From NCBI GenBank assembly GCA_009192285.1, contig WBVU01000016.1, positions 124,001 through 188,000 of the forward strand: a stretch of 64,000 nucleotides of DNA, given 5' to 3'. The notes beneath the pieces were generated by a model, which was given only the letters and a program-made list of their open reading frames with translations, was not told where the DNA came from and made no database searches. Source of the DNA: Morchella semilibera (taxonomy: Eukaryota; Ascomycota; Pezizomycetes; Pezizales; Morchellaceae). Positions within the stretch are counted from its first letter, which is position 1; each line of letters opens with the position of its first letter. The translations under genes were made by a program, and so were the position numbers. Of this stretch, positions 13,093 through 24,652 are shown piece after piece.

Positions 13093-14088
13093 GTGCTGCG
13101 GGCGAATATTAATGTGGATATAATTTTTACGTAAATCAGTTTGATAGCGAGTGATATCCTGTGTCAGGCTTGGCTCGCAAGTAGAATCCTGGCTTTACAA
13201 ACCCCGGGTGGAGCATAATACAGAAGCCCTTGCTGTATGTACGGAGAAGTAAAATACGAGTAGGGGTTCCATGAGACGTCTATATTGGGTTTTCAATAGA
13301 TAATGCCCACCTCCCCGAGATAAGAAACGCGGCGGATAGAATTTTACGCTTTGAAGTAAAATTTACTCGATACTTCTGCACAACCGGGGATTCCATCCCG
13401 ATTATGAGCCCAATGATCTCGACTAGTTCACCCCGTGTTTAGCCCCCCGTACGTACTGTATCGTACGGCCTCTATAATGTTTTGGTGCTGGGTTAGGTAG
13501 GGTAATAGAGATCGCAGTGGATGATCAGGAACAGTACTACAGTGTGCGTTTGTTATTATTGAGCTTGGAGGCTTAAGGGCGCCTCCTATACTCATAACAA
13601 AGCTCCGATCATAGTATATCACTCGACGTAGTTTTATTGTGTTTTGGACATTGATTGATACTTCATATATGCATGCAACCCGAAGGTTATGGATAGAAGG
13701 TCCAATGACAATATGCTGCCAAGAGCCCCCCCTCTCCCCCAGAGTCGCCTCTCGTTCTCATTCGCCGTGTTCGTGGGCTAAAGGTTGAGATAGAGATAGA
13801 TACTTGGCCCTAATAATCAACAAAAGAACAAGAAGGTAAGAGCAAAATAAGCAAGCCCTCGACGCCTATAGATAAGAAAATCAGGAAGGGATGGAAAAAG
13901 ATGTGGTAAAAAGCCGGTCTTATGAACAAAAAAAAATCCCTGTAGAATTAAGAATAGAGTAATGGCCAAAAAAAAAATAAGGAAGATAAAAAAAAGAAGG
14001 AAAGGGAAGGAAAAACTCCATAGATTACGCCTGTTTCTCAGCAATGCCCATTTCCCATTATTACCCTTCACTATGTTTCCACCGGGCC
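13093..14088. other. intergenic between tRNA-Thr and UBP8
   Basis: Holds two inverted CGAGTGATAT motifs (13148-13157 plus, 13616-13625 minus) and, at about 13920-14030, A-rich runs at the 3' side of UBP8. No gene seen. Confidence 0.5.
13148..13625. repeat. inverted pair of CGAGTGATAT motifs (copies 2 and 3), possible MITE ends
   Basis: CGAGTGATATCCTGTG at 13148 (plus) faces CGAGTGATATACTATG at 13625 (minus), giving 14 of 16 matching terminal bases 478 bp apart. The copy nearer the tRNA lies 56 bp upstream of it. No clear target duplication was found, so this is tentative. Confidence 0.35.
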
Positions 14089-16004
14089 TCAACTGAGGTT
14101 CCGGACAATATAAAATAACAGATACGCCTGCACGCCCAACACCTCTTTCTCTGTCGCTAATGTGACTACACTGTCGTTGAATTGGAACCACTATACTCCT
14201 TCATCAGCATCTTAAAACATAGGGTAGAAACGACTGTATATTATGCACTAACCTGACCATTCTCCCTGGAATAGCTCACATAATGTCCAGAGCTAATTTG
14301 TCCGTGGTGCTGTACTACGCTTAATAGGTCATACATGTACAGCCCACTCGCCTTGCCTTTACCGGCGCCATCTGCCGAGGCCTTGGCATTTTTCCGGCGC
14401 GCGCGCGTGGTGTATGGTGTCATGTCAAGCTGCATCGGGAAACGTATTTTTGTGTCTATTTTCGAAGATCCAGTTGCCGAGTGCTCGAACCGCTACAGGT
14501 CTCGTAAGCTTACATTTGACAGCATTGTGGGTTTTGTTTTCCGGGAGGGTAGTTACCTTGAGTTGTATACACAACACCGGCGGGAGCTGCTTCACCGTCA
14601 ATTGTTTCGTCGCCGTTTCCTGTGAGCTTTTGCAGTGTTCGCAGTTGTACCCATCGACGCCTAGTTTCTCACTACTCGTAAAGCGCTCCAGACACTCCTG
14701 CAGCGTCTGCATTGTCGGCTCTCCATCCGTCGTGATCGCCTTCTTTTTCGACTTAATCCTCAGATCCAGTGATAGATCCATGACCGGGTCATAGGCAGTT
14801 GTGATATTCGAGCATCCAGAACATGTAACATCGCTCTGGAGCTTTCCATAGAAGCTCTTATGAATGATACACTTGCATGGGTCTTCTTTAGTGTCGCTAT
14901 TCCCCCCATTCGTCACGTGGAGCTGGTTGAGGAGAAATTGCAAATACTCGTGCGCATCCTGCTGCTGGTAGCCAGCAAGCGTCTGCTCGCACTTCCACGA
15001 GGTCGTGAGAAGGTTTACGGGACCAAATCCATCTACTTTATCCGTAGCAAAGAACTCAGAAAATACTTCGTCCATGGCGCAGGACATGCAATTTATCTGC
15101 GTGCACTCCTTTGGCTTATGTCCGTCCGAGAGGTAGAAGTTGCGCACGAGAGGGTTGTGTATAAGGGATTGGAGGACGACGCTCATAAAGCATGTAGATC
15201 CCATGTTAAGAAACCCGCGGAGGCCGGTTGCGCGGCAGGGGGCGGCATTCGTGTTGGCTTCGATGTATTTGACGTCCTCGGGGGCGGGCTTGTTCTCGTC
15301 TATTCGGCGGCGTTTGCGCGCTGTTCGCAGTATTAGAATATTATTGGGGGAGGGGGGGGGGTGGAAGAGGGTAACTTGCAATGTCCTTCGATGGATGCTT
15401 CTCGTTCTATCCGGATCCCCTCTAGAGTCGGGTCATAAATAAAGTCCTCGCAAAGGAAACAGTAAACATGGCCACTCCTCGAATCAATACCTGCGCACCA
15501 AGTCCGCGATCAGTACCAATAGTTGCGCCGTCCCAGGCGCCGGCGCAGAAACAAGACTACTCACCCAACACGTGCTCCATATCTTTTGAGTGCTCCTTCG
15601 CGTCTTGCGGGCAGTGACTGAGCGGGCATTGCATACACATGAAGGTCCTCGTGACCAAGAACTTGCACTCGCATTTTACACACGTTTGCGCCGTAGTTCT
15701 GGAATCGAAGGCGACACGGGTAGCGCCCGAGTAATAAGCCCTTGTCTCTTGTCTGTTTTGTAGGAGGTACTTGATGTGCTCTGTTTTGTTTTTTTCCATA
15801 TGCACGCGTTAAAAATGTGTGTAGTGGGGGGGGGGGGGGGAAGAGAGAGAGAGAAAGGGAGAAAGGGAGAAGGGAGAGAAGGGAGCTCGGACCACAGCCA
15901 TAGGATGTCGCGGCGACTACTGCAGCTGGCTTGTTGTTTTTAGCAGCCTTTGGAGAAGTTGTGGTAGTAGCGGGAGGCCGCTTGATAACTAGTGTATGGC
16001 TCAT
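14089..16004 (-). CDS. UBP8: ubiquitin carboxyl-terminal hydrolase, Ubp8/USP22-like (SAGA DUB module)
   Basis: Catalytic deubiquitinase of the SAGA co-activator, which removes ubiquitin from histone H2B. Exon 1 (15893-16004) ends in a Cys whose codon is followed, after splicing, by EHIKYLLQNRQETRAYYSG, giving the C-x-H start of the N-terminal zf-UBP. Exon 2 (15565-15780) has CVKCECKFL and CMQCPLSHC; exon 3 has GHVYCFLCEDFIYDP. The peptidase has its Cys box at GLRGFLNMGSTCFMSVVLQS, then YQQQDAHEYLQFLLNQL, paired CxxC zinc ligands and the His box HHGQISSGHYVSYSREN. The last exon ends WFQFNDSVVT ... AYLLFYIVRNLS. A small intron joins IQLK to RFEHSATGSSKI, where unspliced reading hits a stop. The intron near 15377 appears to use a GC donor (GCAAGT). 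The start is the ATG at 16004. Confidence 0.93.
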
Positions 16005-17556
16005 GATTGACACGGTATTTCTATTTTATGCACCACAGCTACTGGAAGGGGAGAGAACCTTGGAATGGAAGGATAGAAGGAGGGGGGAAGGGGAAGGGGG
16101 AAGAAGGGAAGAGGGGAGGGGGGGAAGGGAAGGGGGAGTGAGTGAATGAGGGGGGGGGGGGAGTGGGAGTAGGAGTGGGAGTGTGGGAGGTAGAAGGATG
16201 AAGTAAGTTACGTGCAGGACGCGCGCAATTCGAGTGTTTCAGACAAGTTATTTAGCGTCTATGAGGCTGAAATGATAGAAGAAGGCGAAGAAGGGCTAGG
16301 GTGCAGTGGACCAATCGGGTTGGACCGACCTACATGACACTCAAAACTTACATATCCAGAGAATCTACCTACATGTACAGATACATGGCGCGTCTAAAAG
16401 GTAACAGCAAATTCCATCGCTAATAACTTTTTTAACAAGACAAGATATTAAGGATCTGCCTGATAGAAGTGTAGGTCTAGCGATGATGAACACTTTTACA
16501 TATCAGACAGATTTTTGATATTTTGCCCCCAAGAGTTGGTGGAACAGGAGTATGGTTGCTTATCTAGGAAGTCTTGATAATGCAGCAAACAGCTTACCCG
16601 GACATATGCCCAGGACAGTCAGCTATAGAATATAGGGCTCCTGTTGGTTTAAGAGTAGTATACATAAGTAAAGTATGAGTTGAATCGATCGTACCCAAGA
16701 AAATCCCAGGCTCCAGAGAGATAGAGGAAGATCAAGGTTATTATCCAATCAAGTCACTTAACAACCCTACTCCACTCTTTCAACAGCCAAGGAAATTCCG
16801 AACATGCGGTCTGTCGTTGATGGATCAACATGAAAGAGCAATAGCCACCCCGATTCATCCCCTCTAATTGACCAAAAAGCCCGAATGAAAGTGCTGCGCA
16901 GGTACAGGGTTGTTCGCTCTCTACCCCCTCTCCCGCCATAATATGATAGGTATCTAATAGAGACTTTGCGCAAATGGAGCCAGCCCCGTATTCTGACCAC
17001 CTAATTGGCGGGCTTTGGATCGACACCAATCAGGGCGCCGGAAACTGGAGCTGGCTCTATGTAGTCTACTATATATTGCCTACGTATTATACAATGAACT
17101 CTAGCTGCCCAAATTGTGGGGGCTAGTTCCTTTAATAGTAATACTGTCTAACTAACCACATAAGGGGCAGGGTTGCTGAGGGTAGTCACAATATTCTACT
17201 CGCGGAAGCGGGAGGAGGACGGACCTAGGCCGGGCTAAAGGGGGGGGGGGGGCTCTTATTGGGGGGAAAGTCTTATCCAATAAATATGTATCTGAATTAA
17301 ACCAGGTGCTATCCACATATCATATTCACTCTCTCATGATAGGTTGGCAAATTATCATTGGTGCAGGAAAGACATGTTGATCACGGTAGTGCATTGTATG
17401 GGTCATCGGAAATCACTCGTTTGAATTACGGGGCCTCTATGTGCTGCTATAGATACATGCATGAAAGGAAGAAACTAGACTGAGGAAGCACCAAAACATG
17501 AAGAAAACGGGATGAAAAAAAAACATTATCAATAAACTCCCCCACCCTTTCATGGA
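16005..17556. other. intergenic upstream of UBP8, with purine tract and foldback copy
   Basis: About 1.55 kb. A strand-biased G/A tract (about 16030-16170) lies just upstream of UBP8, so it reads as a CT-rich promoter tract on the gene's strand. A foldback repeat copy lies at 16972-17056, a TACATGTA at 16370 and a G14 run near 17240. No supportable gene. Confidence 0.55.
16972..17056. repeat. foldback repeat, copy 1 (partner at 60231-60318)
   Basis: Shares the core GCTTTGGATCGxCACCAATCA and end GGAGCTGGC with a copy 43 kb away, and both have a complementary left end (GAGCCAGC or GGCCAGC). The copies are quasi-palindromic, so they can fold as an 80-bp hairpin. Confidence 0.6.
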
Positions 17557-19282
17557 CTAAAGTAAGCCCTGCTTTTGTAAGTCCTCGTAAACCTTCCTAG
17601 GCATGACGTTCCCTTGCCCATCCTCCATCTCTTCTACTGTCTCGTTCGCCTGTTTCTTCTTCTTTTTGTCGCCTTCTAACTTTTCCCATAACCTTTGAGC
17701 CTCGTCAATCTTAGTAATTTCACGGAACAATGTTGTATTCGTGATCCCTAAACATCGCAACCCATATGTGTGTCGGTGCTCGTTAAAATGTTTGTCGAAC
17801 GCTCGTCGGCCCATGTATACAAAATTTCCGCAAATTTCGCAGGGAAATTCGACACCCAGTCCATGAAGCTTATATAGCCAGTATGGGATTGGTTTACCGT
17901 CCCAGGCCAAGGGCAGCTTGAGAGGGTTATAAATCTTCTCATCATCGTCATCATCATCTGAGACATCTCCGGCCTCGGCATTTGGATCGGCGGAATTCTC
18001 TTGATAGTGTGCTTCAAGCTCCATCTACGCCATACTGTTAGAAACCATCATATAATTCATATAATGGCAGGAGGAAGGGAGGAGAAGAGCCCATACCCGT
18101 CGTTCCCTCTCAGTAAGCGATTGTTTTCGCTCTACATTGGTCATTGTGCCCTCTCGCTCAGTCTTCATCAACTCGGTAAGCGCCCTGACCCTCCACTCTC
18201 TCTCTGCTATTGCCTTGTCTTTCAACTTTGCAAGGCTCTCTTGACCAGGACCTCGAACCTCTAGTTCCACTCTAGTACCCGACTCTTGTTGCCTTGATAC
18301 GGCCTTCTTGTGCTTTTTCGAGTCGAAGTGGTGGTCATAAACGTTTTTGTTCCCAAAGCCTTTCCCACAAGGTGCACACCAGAACTCTTCCTTCTTAGCC
18401 TCTTCTTGCTGAGGTCCGACCATCTCTGTCGATCCCTCAGCCGGCGCAAGCTTTCCCCACCCTGGAACATTGTCCTCTTTCCAAGCCTTTTCAAAGTCCT
18501 CCTCAATTTTTTTGACAACCCCCTCCGGATTTTCCAGGGGCTTCGTCCTTGCCAAAAAACCCTCTAGGTATTCTGCTAGCCCATTAACATGCGAGAAATA
18601 CCGGTCATTCATCTTTTGCGCCCTGACGAAGCCATCAAACTTGTCAAACAGCCCGAGATACTGCAGATACGTCGTACGCTTCTTGACTCCTGGTAGGTTG
18701 AGGTACTCCTCGTGGCTACGTGTCAGGTCAAAAAACCGCCCGTTGCTCTCTTCGCCGGTGAACATGGTATCAATTTCGCTTGACGAGACGAACTCGCCAT
18801 CAGCGACGGCGGGGCGGCGCTTATAAGCACGCTCAAGGTTCTCGACGGGCTCGTTAGGATAGCGTCGGTGGAAGTCTTTAATCTGCGAGAGCTGTTTGTA
18901 GAATTCATCGAAGGGTTCTTTGGCGGAGAGGGTGTCTATTTCTTTTTGTCGCACACTATGGGCCTAGAGTTAGCAAAATGCTCCCTTCCTCTCGACGGAG
19001 GAGTATGACGAACCCATCTGCGTCGGCTTGGATATCTAATAGCCTAGAGCTCTGTTGCTGGAACCGGTCTACAAACTTTGCGATCTGATGATCACGCAGC
19101 AGTCGCTCTCTGATCTGCAATTTCAATCTGCGAGTTAGTAACTGCTCCTGCGGTAGTGGCGGCGGCGAGGGCGAGAAAGGACAACATACAGTTTTCGGTT
19201 CCTCCAGAATACGGTCAGCGCATGCTTGCTCAAGGCGCTCAAGATCTTCGCAGAGACTGCGCTGTTCGTCAATTATCCCCAT
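17557..19282 (-). CDS. SF3A3: splicing factor 3A subunit 3 (Prp9/SF3A60)
   Basis: U2 snRNP component needed for prespliceosome assembly. The N-terminal exon starts [18 protein letters not shown] and continues through two short introns into [19 protein letters not shown], the conserved SF3A3 N-terminus. The main exon (from about 18954 down) has [16 protein letters not shown] and [13 protein letters not shown]. It also has the first C2H2 zinc finger, [18 protein letters not shown]. The last exon has an acidic stretch ([20 protein letters not shown]), then [20 protein letters not shown] and the C-terminal matrin-type finger with [20 protein letters not shown]. The end is [12 protein letters not shown]. 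Length is about 500 residues, as in the family. It is divergent from EFM5. Confidence 0.95.
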
Positions 19283-20564
19283 GATGTAAATGTTGCTATG
19301 CTTCTGGAATGTTTGTAGAGCGAGGAAAAGGTTGGAGACGCGTAGGTAGGGTAATGATGGTTGACACAGGAAGTGCTACACATGGTCATGCGACAGATGC
19401 TTACATGTAGTTACCCGGCAGAGTGCAGATATTTAAATAACATGAGCGACGAAGTTTTTCTCCGTGATCAGTTTCAATGTCAACGTCAGCAAAGAGGAAG
19501 GGACATGCAATTGGCTAACCATCATGATGAATTTTCCCAAAGGTCAGTAACCCCTTTGACACTGTATTTCTTTGTATGCTCCTTCCCCACTCTGTCCTGA
19601 TACCCCCACAAAGGTCGAGATGATGAGACATTAAAAAAATTCGATTAGTCTTTAAGACAAACACATGGTTACAAAATTTAGCATGCGAGCCTCTCTGATC
19701 ACTCCTCCCTTCCTTTACTTTATACTATCTTTGCTTAAGCTCAAGAGCATAAACTAACATTCACGATCCTCAGGTTTAGAATTCCCATCAATTTATAGGA
19801 ATCAAATAATCAATAAATACAACATATAATTCACAAAGTAAGACCTGTGCTGTCGAATCTCGAATGTGAATCCATGAACAACCACATACATAGAAAACCA
19901 GCGATGCAGACTCTTTGGGAGACTGCAGGGACCCGCTGTATAATTATGGCGTGGGCCTTAACGGAGCGTTGGGAGATTGAGATTTGTCTCTTCTTTTATG
20001 GGCACTTCGGTGTTCATTAGAGGGGGATAATGCGGAGATAGAAGGCTCCCACTTCTTATGGTTTCTTCGGAGGCTGTGGGGTGGGAGCAAGAGAACCCTC
20101 CGAATACTTCAACACATGTAGTTTGTTTTCTTTTTTTCCATAAAAATAAATTTTCTTTTATCTAACCCTTTTTCACCCAATCTTGCTCGTTGTTTTGGGG
20201 ACCAGGGTTCCGGAGGCCAAACTGCAAAGGGCGAGCGACCAACCCGGACGTGCATTTCTTCCCTCCCCATCTGGTAGAAAAGATCAGACGAAAATGCCCT
20301 AACCCTAAGATCCTAAGATCCCACAACTAAAGTTCAATGAAGCATGTGTAGCAACTGTCTGTAGCAACTGTCTGTAGCCGGTGCTTGTAGACGTGAAACA
20401 AACCAAAACCTTTCCCCCAAACCCAGGTTCACTTCCCTCAACCCACAAGAAATAGACGTACACCATGCTCACTCCTACGGCCAGACATCGGTTTTCTCCT
20501 CCTGCAGGCAGCCCGACCACAACCCTCAGACTCGGTGCTACCTAAAAATAAAAAAAAATAAAAA
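19283..20564. promoter_or_regulatory. intergenic between divergent SF3A3 and EFM5
   Basis: A 1.28 kb divergent gap. It holds TACATGTA at 19402-19409, a telobox-like CCCTAACCCTAA at 20297-20308 (257 bp before EFM5) and a tandem 13-bp repeat (TGTAGCAACTGTC) at 20346-20378. No other gene seen. Promoter role is by position only. Confidence 0.45.
20346..20378 (+). repeat. 13-bp tandem duplication
   Basis: TGTAGCAACTGTC occurs twice head to tail and is followed by a partial third copy TGTAGC. Too short to interpret. Confidence 0.6.
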
Positions 20565-21610
20565 ATGGCTTTGATCGAAGACGACGAAGAAATCCAGTCT
20601 GACTCTTCTCTTCCCCTCGAGCGCATACCCCCATCATAGACAAGCTAACCATTATATGCACAAATAAGGCTCTCGCTCGAGGCGCAGGAAGCTCTCCGCG
20701 CGTTCCTCACGGAGAAGGATGAGCGTCAGACTCGTTTTGAGGCGCTAAAGAAGAAGGCAGAGGAGGAGGATGTTGAGAGAAGGAAGATTGTCACAATCAA
20801 TGACTTTGAGGAGGATTGGCAGCACTCTCAGGTTGGTGGACGCTTTCATTCATGGCGGGGTTCTGGGTGGTAGAGCTTACCTAAATACCTCGGTGAAGTT
20901 TTGGTATGATCACACTACGGCGCAACATTTTGCAGAGGAGCTACTGGACGGCGCAACAGACGAGACCGTCATTGGGATTGTCTCGGCTCCTAGCGTGTTT
21001 GTGAAGATCCAGGAAATGAAGGTATGCAGACACTGCCGGCGTAAATACGAGGTTGCTAATGGATATTTGCGCTATTAGAATGCCGGGAAAGTGTCAAAGG
21101 GAATCCAAGTCTATCTCCTTGAATTTGACGACCGGTTCGACTTATTCGACGAGTTTGTACACTACGATTTCAAATACCCCCTTCGGCTCCCCGAGTCACT
21201 GAAGGGCAAGTTTGATCGCATCATCCTCGACCCACCTTTTCTGAGCAATGACTGCCAGACTAAATGTAAATGTTTTGCATCTTCCTTATCACTATCACAC
21301 ATTACTACACCACTTCCGTTATCCTTGCATATAATTCATAGCTGACAAATATCCTCCGTCACTAGCGGCCCTAACTGTCCGATGGATGATGAAACCCTGG
21401 ACTACTAATAATCGCCTAATTGTTTGCACGGGAGAGCGAATGCAGGGACTAGTGGAGAAGCTCTACAAGCATGCTGGAATCCGAACAACCACATATGAAG
21501 TTCGCCATATGAAGGGACTTAGTAACGAATTCCTTTGCTACTCATCCTATGAGAGTAAAGTTCTCACATGGGAGCATATTGACACTAAGAAGAGAGAAAG
21601 TGATTTCTAA
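20565..21610 (+). CDS. EFM5: eEF1A lysine N-methyltransferase EFM5-like (EEF1AKMT1)
   Basis: Seven-beta-strand, SAM-dependent methyltransferase that in yeast trimethylates a lysine near the N-terminus of elongation factor 1A. Exon 1 encodes MALIEDDEEIQ and is spliced through a GTCTGA donor to LSLEAQEALRAFLTEKDERQ, the family's helical N-terminus. After the next introns come FWYDHTTAQHFAEEL, VSAPSVFVKIQ and YDFKYPLRLPESLKGKFD. The active-site motif is IILDPPFLSNDCQTK (DPPF in place of NPPY, normal for EFM5). The last exon has TVRWMMKP and ICTGERM-like VCTGERMQGLVEKLY and ends KRESDF. Five or so exons are needed; splice sites fit. It is divergent from SF3A3. Confidence 0.92.
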
Positions 21611-22565
21611 GAATTAGTTTATTTCAGAAATTATTGAAAACCCCTGTTAGTAAAAAAAAGAAAAAAAGAAAAAGGCAGAAGAAGTGCATAGACAGGCTTT
21701 GAATGCCTCATGACACACATGTATTCTATAACTCGGCCCCTGCGGAGTACGGGTGGGGTGTCGGTCGTATGAAAGGCATATGACTCTTTGCGTTGCGGAT
21801 TACAAACACGAACCCGCTCGAATGGTAGCGAATGCCACCGAATCTGAGCCTATATCAAAACGGTTCTAATAATCTTTTTACAGCTTCTTAAACGAACTGC
21901 TGTTGATTTAGGGTTCCTTATCCGGGCGGGTATGATGCTATTGATTATCGAAGATTTTAATTCAAATCGGATTTTGGAGGTTCAATATTGCATATCCCTC
22001 CCCAATCAGCCCTTGCACTAGCAACATGGGAGGAGGAAAACAAAGCCCAAGACGGAAATTCGGATCTTTCGGATTTCCGGAATTCCTGACGCCGTGCAAC
22101 CAATCTTCAGTCGCATGTTCGTGATATAACTCAGCGCTCCTTTCTTTTTTTTTCTTTCTTAAAAATTTTACCCTGTATAAGAATTAGTAGAGATATGACC
22201 ACAGGTTGGTTGCTGTTGAAAGCTTACCTCCGAGTGGAGTCACCTATAATAACAAGGTCTTGGCGGCACGCATGGCGGAGCTTTTATTCCGAAACGTGCT
22301 ACCGGCGATGTACGGTGTGCGGAGTTATCTCTGTACTTGTCTGTATCATGTACTTACCTCCTCATGCAGCATTTTCGATACGTCATTAATTGAAAGATCG
22401 AGCTCCACTTCGTGTTCAGATACCCTCTAGGGCAAAGTACGTGCCATTAACGGTGTCGCTCGTCTCCGGTAAGGAAAAATGAGCAAGTAAATAAAGTTAT
22501 GGACGCCCAACCTTTTCTTTGTAAACCTTTGTTTTTCAGAGGTCATCACCGCAACTTCCGTCAGA
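21611..22565. other. intergenic between EFM5 and Ytp1-like gene
   Basis: A 955 bp gap with A-rich sequence after EFM5 (about 21650-21675). A short open frame at 22206-22430 gave no recognisable product and lacks splice support. Nothing else supportable. Confidence 0.5.
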
Positions 22566-24652
22566 ATGTCTGGTAAAAAGCTTACTGCTAGGCTTATAAG
22601 TCTAACTCTACTGCTTTGTCTGAGTACTGCAGTTTACGCAGACGGGCATGAACATGAATATAAACACGAACATGAACATGGCCACGAGGCGCACACAGCT
22701 ACCTTTGTGGAGAACAAGGGGACCTACTATTTCTCATATCCAAAATATAAAGGGTTATTATATGCGCACATCTTGACGATATGTGCAGGATGGATATTTC
22801 TTATGCCTGTGTGTAAGTACTCATTAACCCAAATCAAACTGTTCATAAGTGATTTTTTGGCTAAATTCGTCCACCAGCATGTGTATTGTCAATATCCAAT
22901 TCGCGATACCACCTCCCCACAAAGATTCTATTCCTCGCAACACATAGTGTCAGCGTGTTCCTCGGGTTCATATATGACAAAGCCACCCCCGACCTTTACC
23001 CAGGCAATTCCTACCGCAAACTCGAATGGGCAATCATTTGTATAATAGCAATCCAATCAGCCCTCGGGGTGTTGGGAGCAGTAGTCAGAACTGTGCTTCC
23101 AGAGAGTAGAAATCTCATGGGAAGTAAAGAAGGCTTCACACCGATTATAGAGGATGATCCAGAGTGCCGGCCATCTGGAGATAGCGGGCAGGGAACAGAG
23201 GATTATTATCCGTCGAGGGCCTCTGTTTACGGTGATCGTGATAACCAGCTCCAAGACTCCGATGGTGATGAGTCATATATAGTCCCAGCGCAGGCGGAAA
23301 AAGTTGGCTACTTCACCAAGACCACAGGCCATATCGAATCATTCCTTTCCCGTCGTATGCCATCCGTGTTTAATGAGCGTGTTGTGCGGATATGTGGGTT
23401 TTGCTATGATGTTATAGAGAGGTCCCTCGTGATTATAGGGTATATGCAGATATGCTTAGGTATTGTAACCGGAAGCGGCATATTCGTAAGTAATGGGATT
23501 TGCCCTCCTCCAATCCTCTACTTCACTAACGAAGCTCTTTAATTTAGATGGGAAACAGAGTCTTCAACGGCCTCGCACATTTCATTAAGGGCAGCATTTT
23601 TTTTCTCTACGGTATAATCACCCTAGGAAGGTGGCTCGGCGCATTCAGTGAGCTTGGATGGGTAATTTACTCCTTCACCAAGCTACTAGAATATTGAGAA
23701 TTGTATACTGATGTTAGAATAAATAGGCGTGGAATGTCAAGCCTCCTCTCCGAGAATTTGGCGGAGGTTGGGCCAGAAAATATATTCCATCAGCCGAAAT
23801 GATCGAGTCGACGACAATATTTATGTATGGCTGTTCCAATATATTCCTTGAACGACTCGCCGGCGCAGGTGGTGCTTGGTCTCATGGTGATCTAGAGCAT
23901 GTATCAATAGCCTTCATGTTTATTGGGGGTGGTCTGGTAAGTACCTAAGTATGGACCCTTTGATTTGCAAGTACTGATTCTAGCTGTGTAGTCTGGAATA
24001 CTTTTCGAGTCTAAAAGGATTCGGGATCTGCTGAATTACTCGACAGTCACACGAGTGACAGCCCCATCAAGCTCTCCTGCAATATCGACTCCCGGGCACC
24101 AAATCCCCAGAAATTACAGCATGTCGCATAATCCGATTCCAGCCTTAGTCTTTTTCATTTTGGGGGTGATGATGAGCAAACACCACCAAGCACTGCCTTT
24201 ATCGACCGTCTTACACACACAGGTACAGGCTCCGGTTTCAATAGAGGGATGTACCGAATCTTTTAACTAACATCAATTCCAGTGGGGAACACTTTTATCC
24301 GGGTTCTCTGTCTTTAGGCTTTTGACATATGTCTTGCTTTATCTCTCGCCTCCAACATCGTACCTCCCATCTAGGCCCCCAACGGAGATTGTAGGGTCGT
24401 TTTGTCTGATGGCTGGAGGTCTAGTTTTCATGGCTAGTGTAATTAGAGATTCCATCTTCCCGTACTTTGCAGTAGCTGATTTTCCTGGTTGATTAGAATA
24501 AGGATACTGCCAGCTACCTGGACAGAGTTGCTGCAGACCCAATGTTCATCCTAACAGTAATCATTGGCATTGCGGCACTTATAATGTGCTGGGTAACTGG
24601 GGTCATGGCAATAAAGGGATGGGCTTTACGGCGAGAGCACCGTAACAGCTGA
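22566..24652 (+). CDS. Ytp1-like multi-pass membrane protein (DUF2427 plus Ytp1 domain)
   Basis: A fungal membrane protein of unknown biochemical role, related to yeast YTP1. Residues 1-25 form a signal peptide ending VYADGHEHE. It is followed by a His/Glu-rich segment (HEYKHEHEHGHEAH), then the DUF2427 pattern YFSYPKYKGLLYAHI and hydrophobic spans. A phase-1 intron at 22815 joins LMPV to SCVLSISNSRYHLPTKILF and ATHSVSVFLGFIYD. Downstream exons give NRVFNGLAHFIKGSIFFLYG, the Ytp1 segment FGGGWARKYIPSAEMIEST, MYGCSNIFLERLAG and GGAWSHGDLEHVSIAFMF. Several more membrane helices follow, and the end is GWALRREHRNS. About eight exons. The His-rich lumenal or extracellular stretch could bind metal, but that is inference. 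Confidence 0.85.

Noticed and set aside
13370-13440. tRNA-like relic
   Set aside because: A few T-arm-like bases only; no cloverleaf can be formed.
14425-14530. Apparent stop and frame break in UBP8 near the His box
   Set aside because: A short intron (donor after IQLK, acceptor GACCTGTAG) gives the conserved RFEHSATGSSKI.
14860-15442. Plus-strand open frames over UBP8
   Set aside because: Antisense to a conserved gene; no independent coding signal.
16030-16170. G-quadruplex-like purine tract
   Set aside because: Purine-rich strand bias just upstream of a minus-strand gene is the CT-rich promoter tract common in filamentous fungi; not treated as special.
22206-22430. Small open frame upstream of the Ytp1-like gene
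   Set aside because: No recognised product and no supporting splice or start context.
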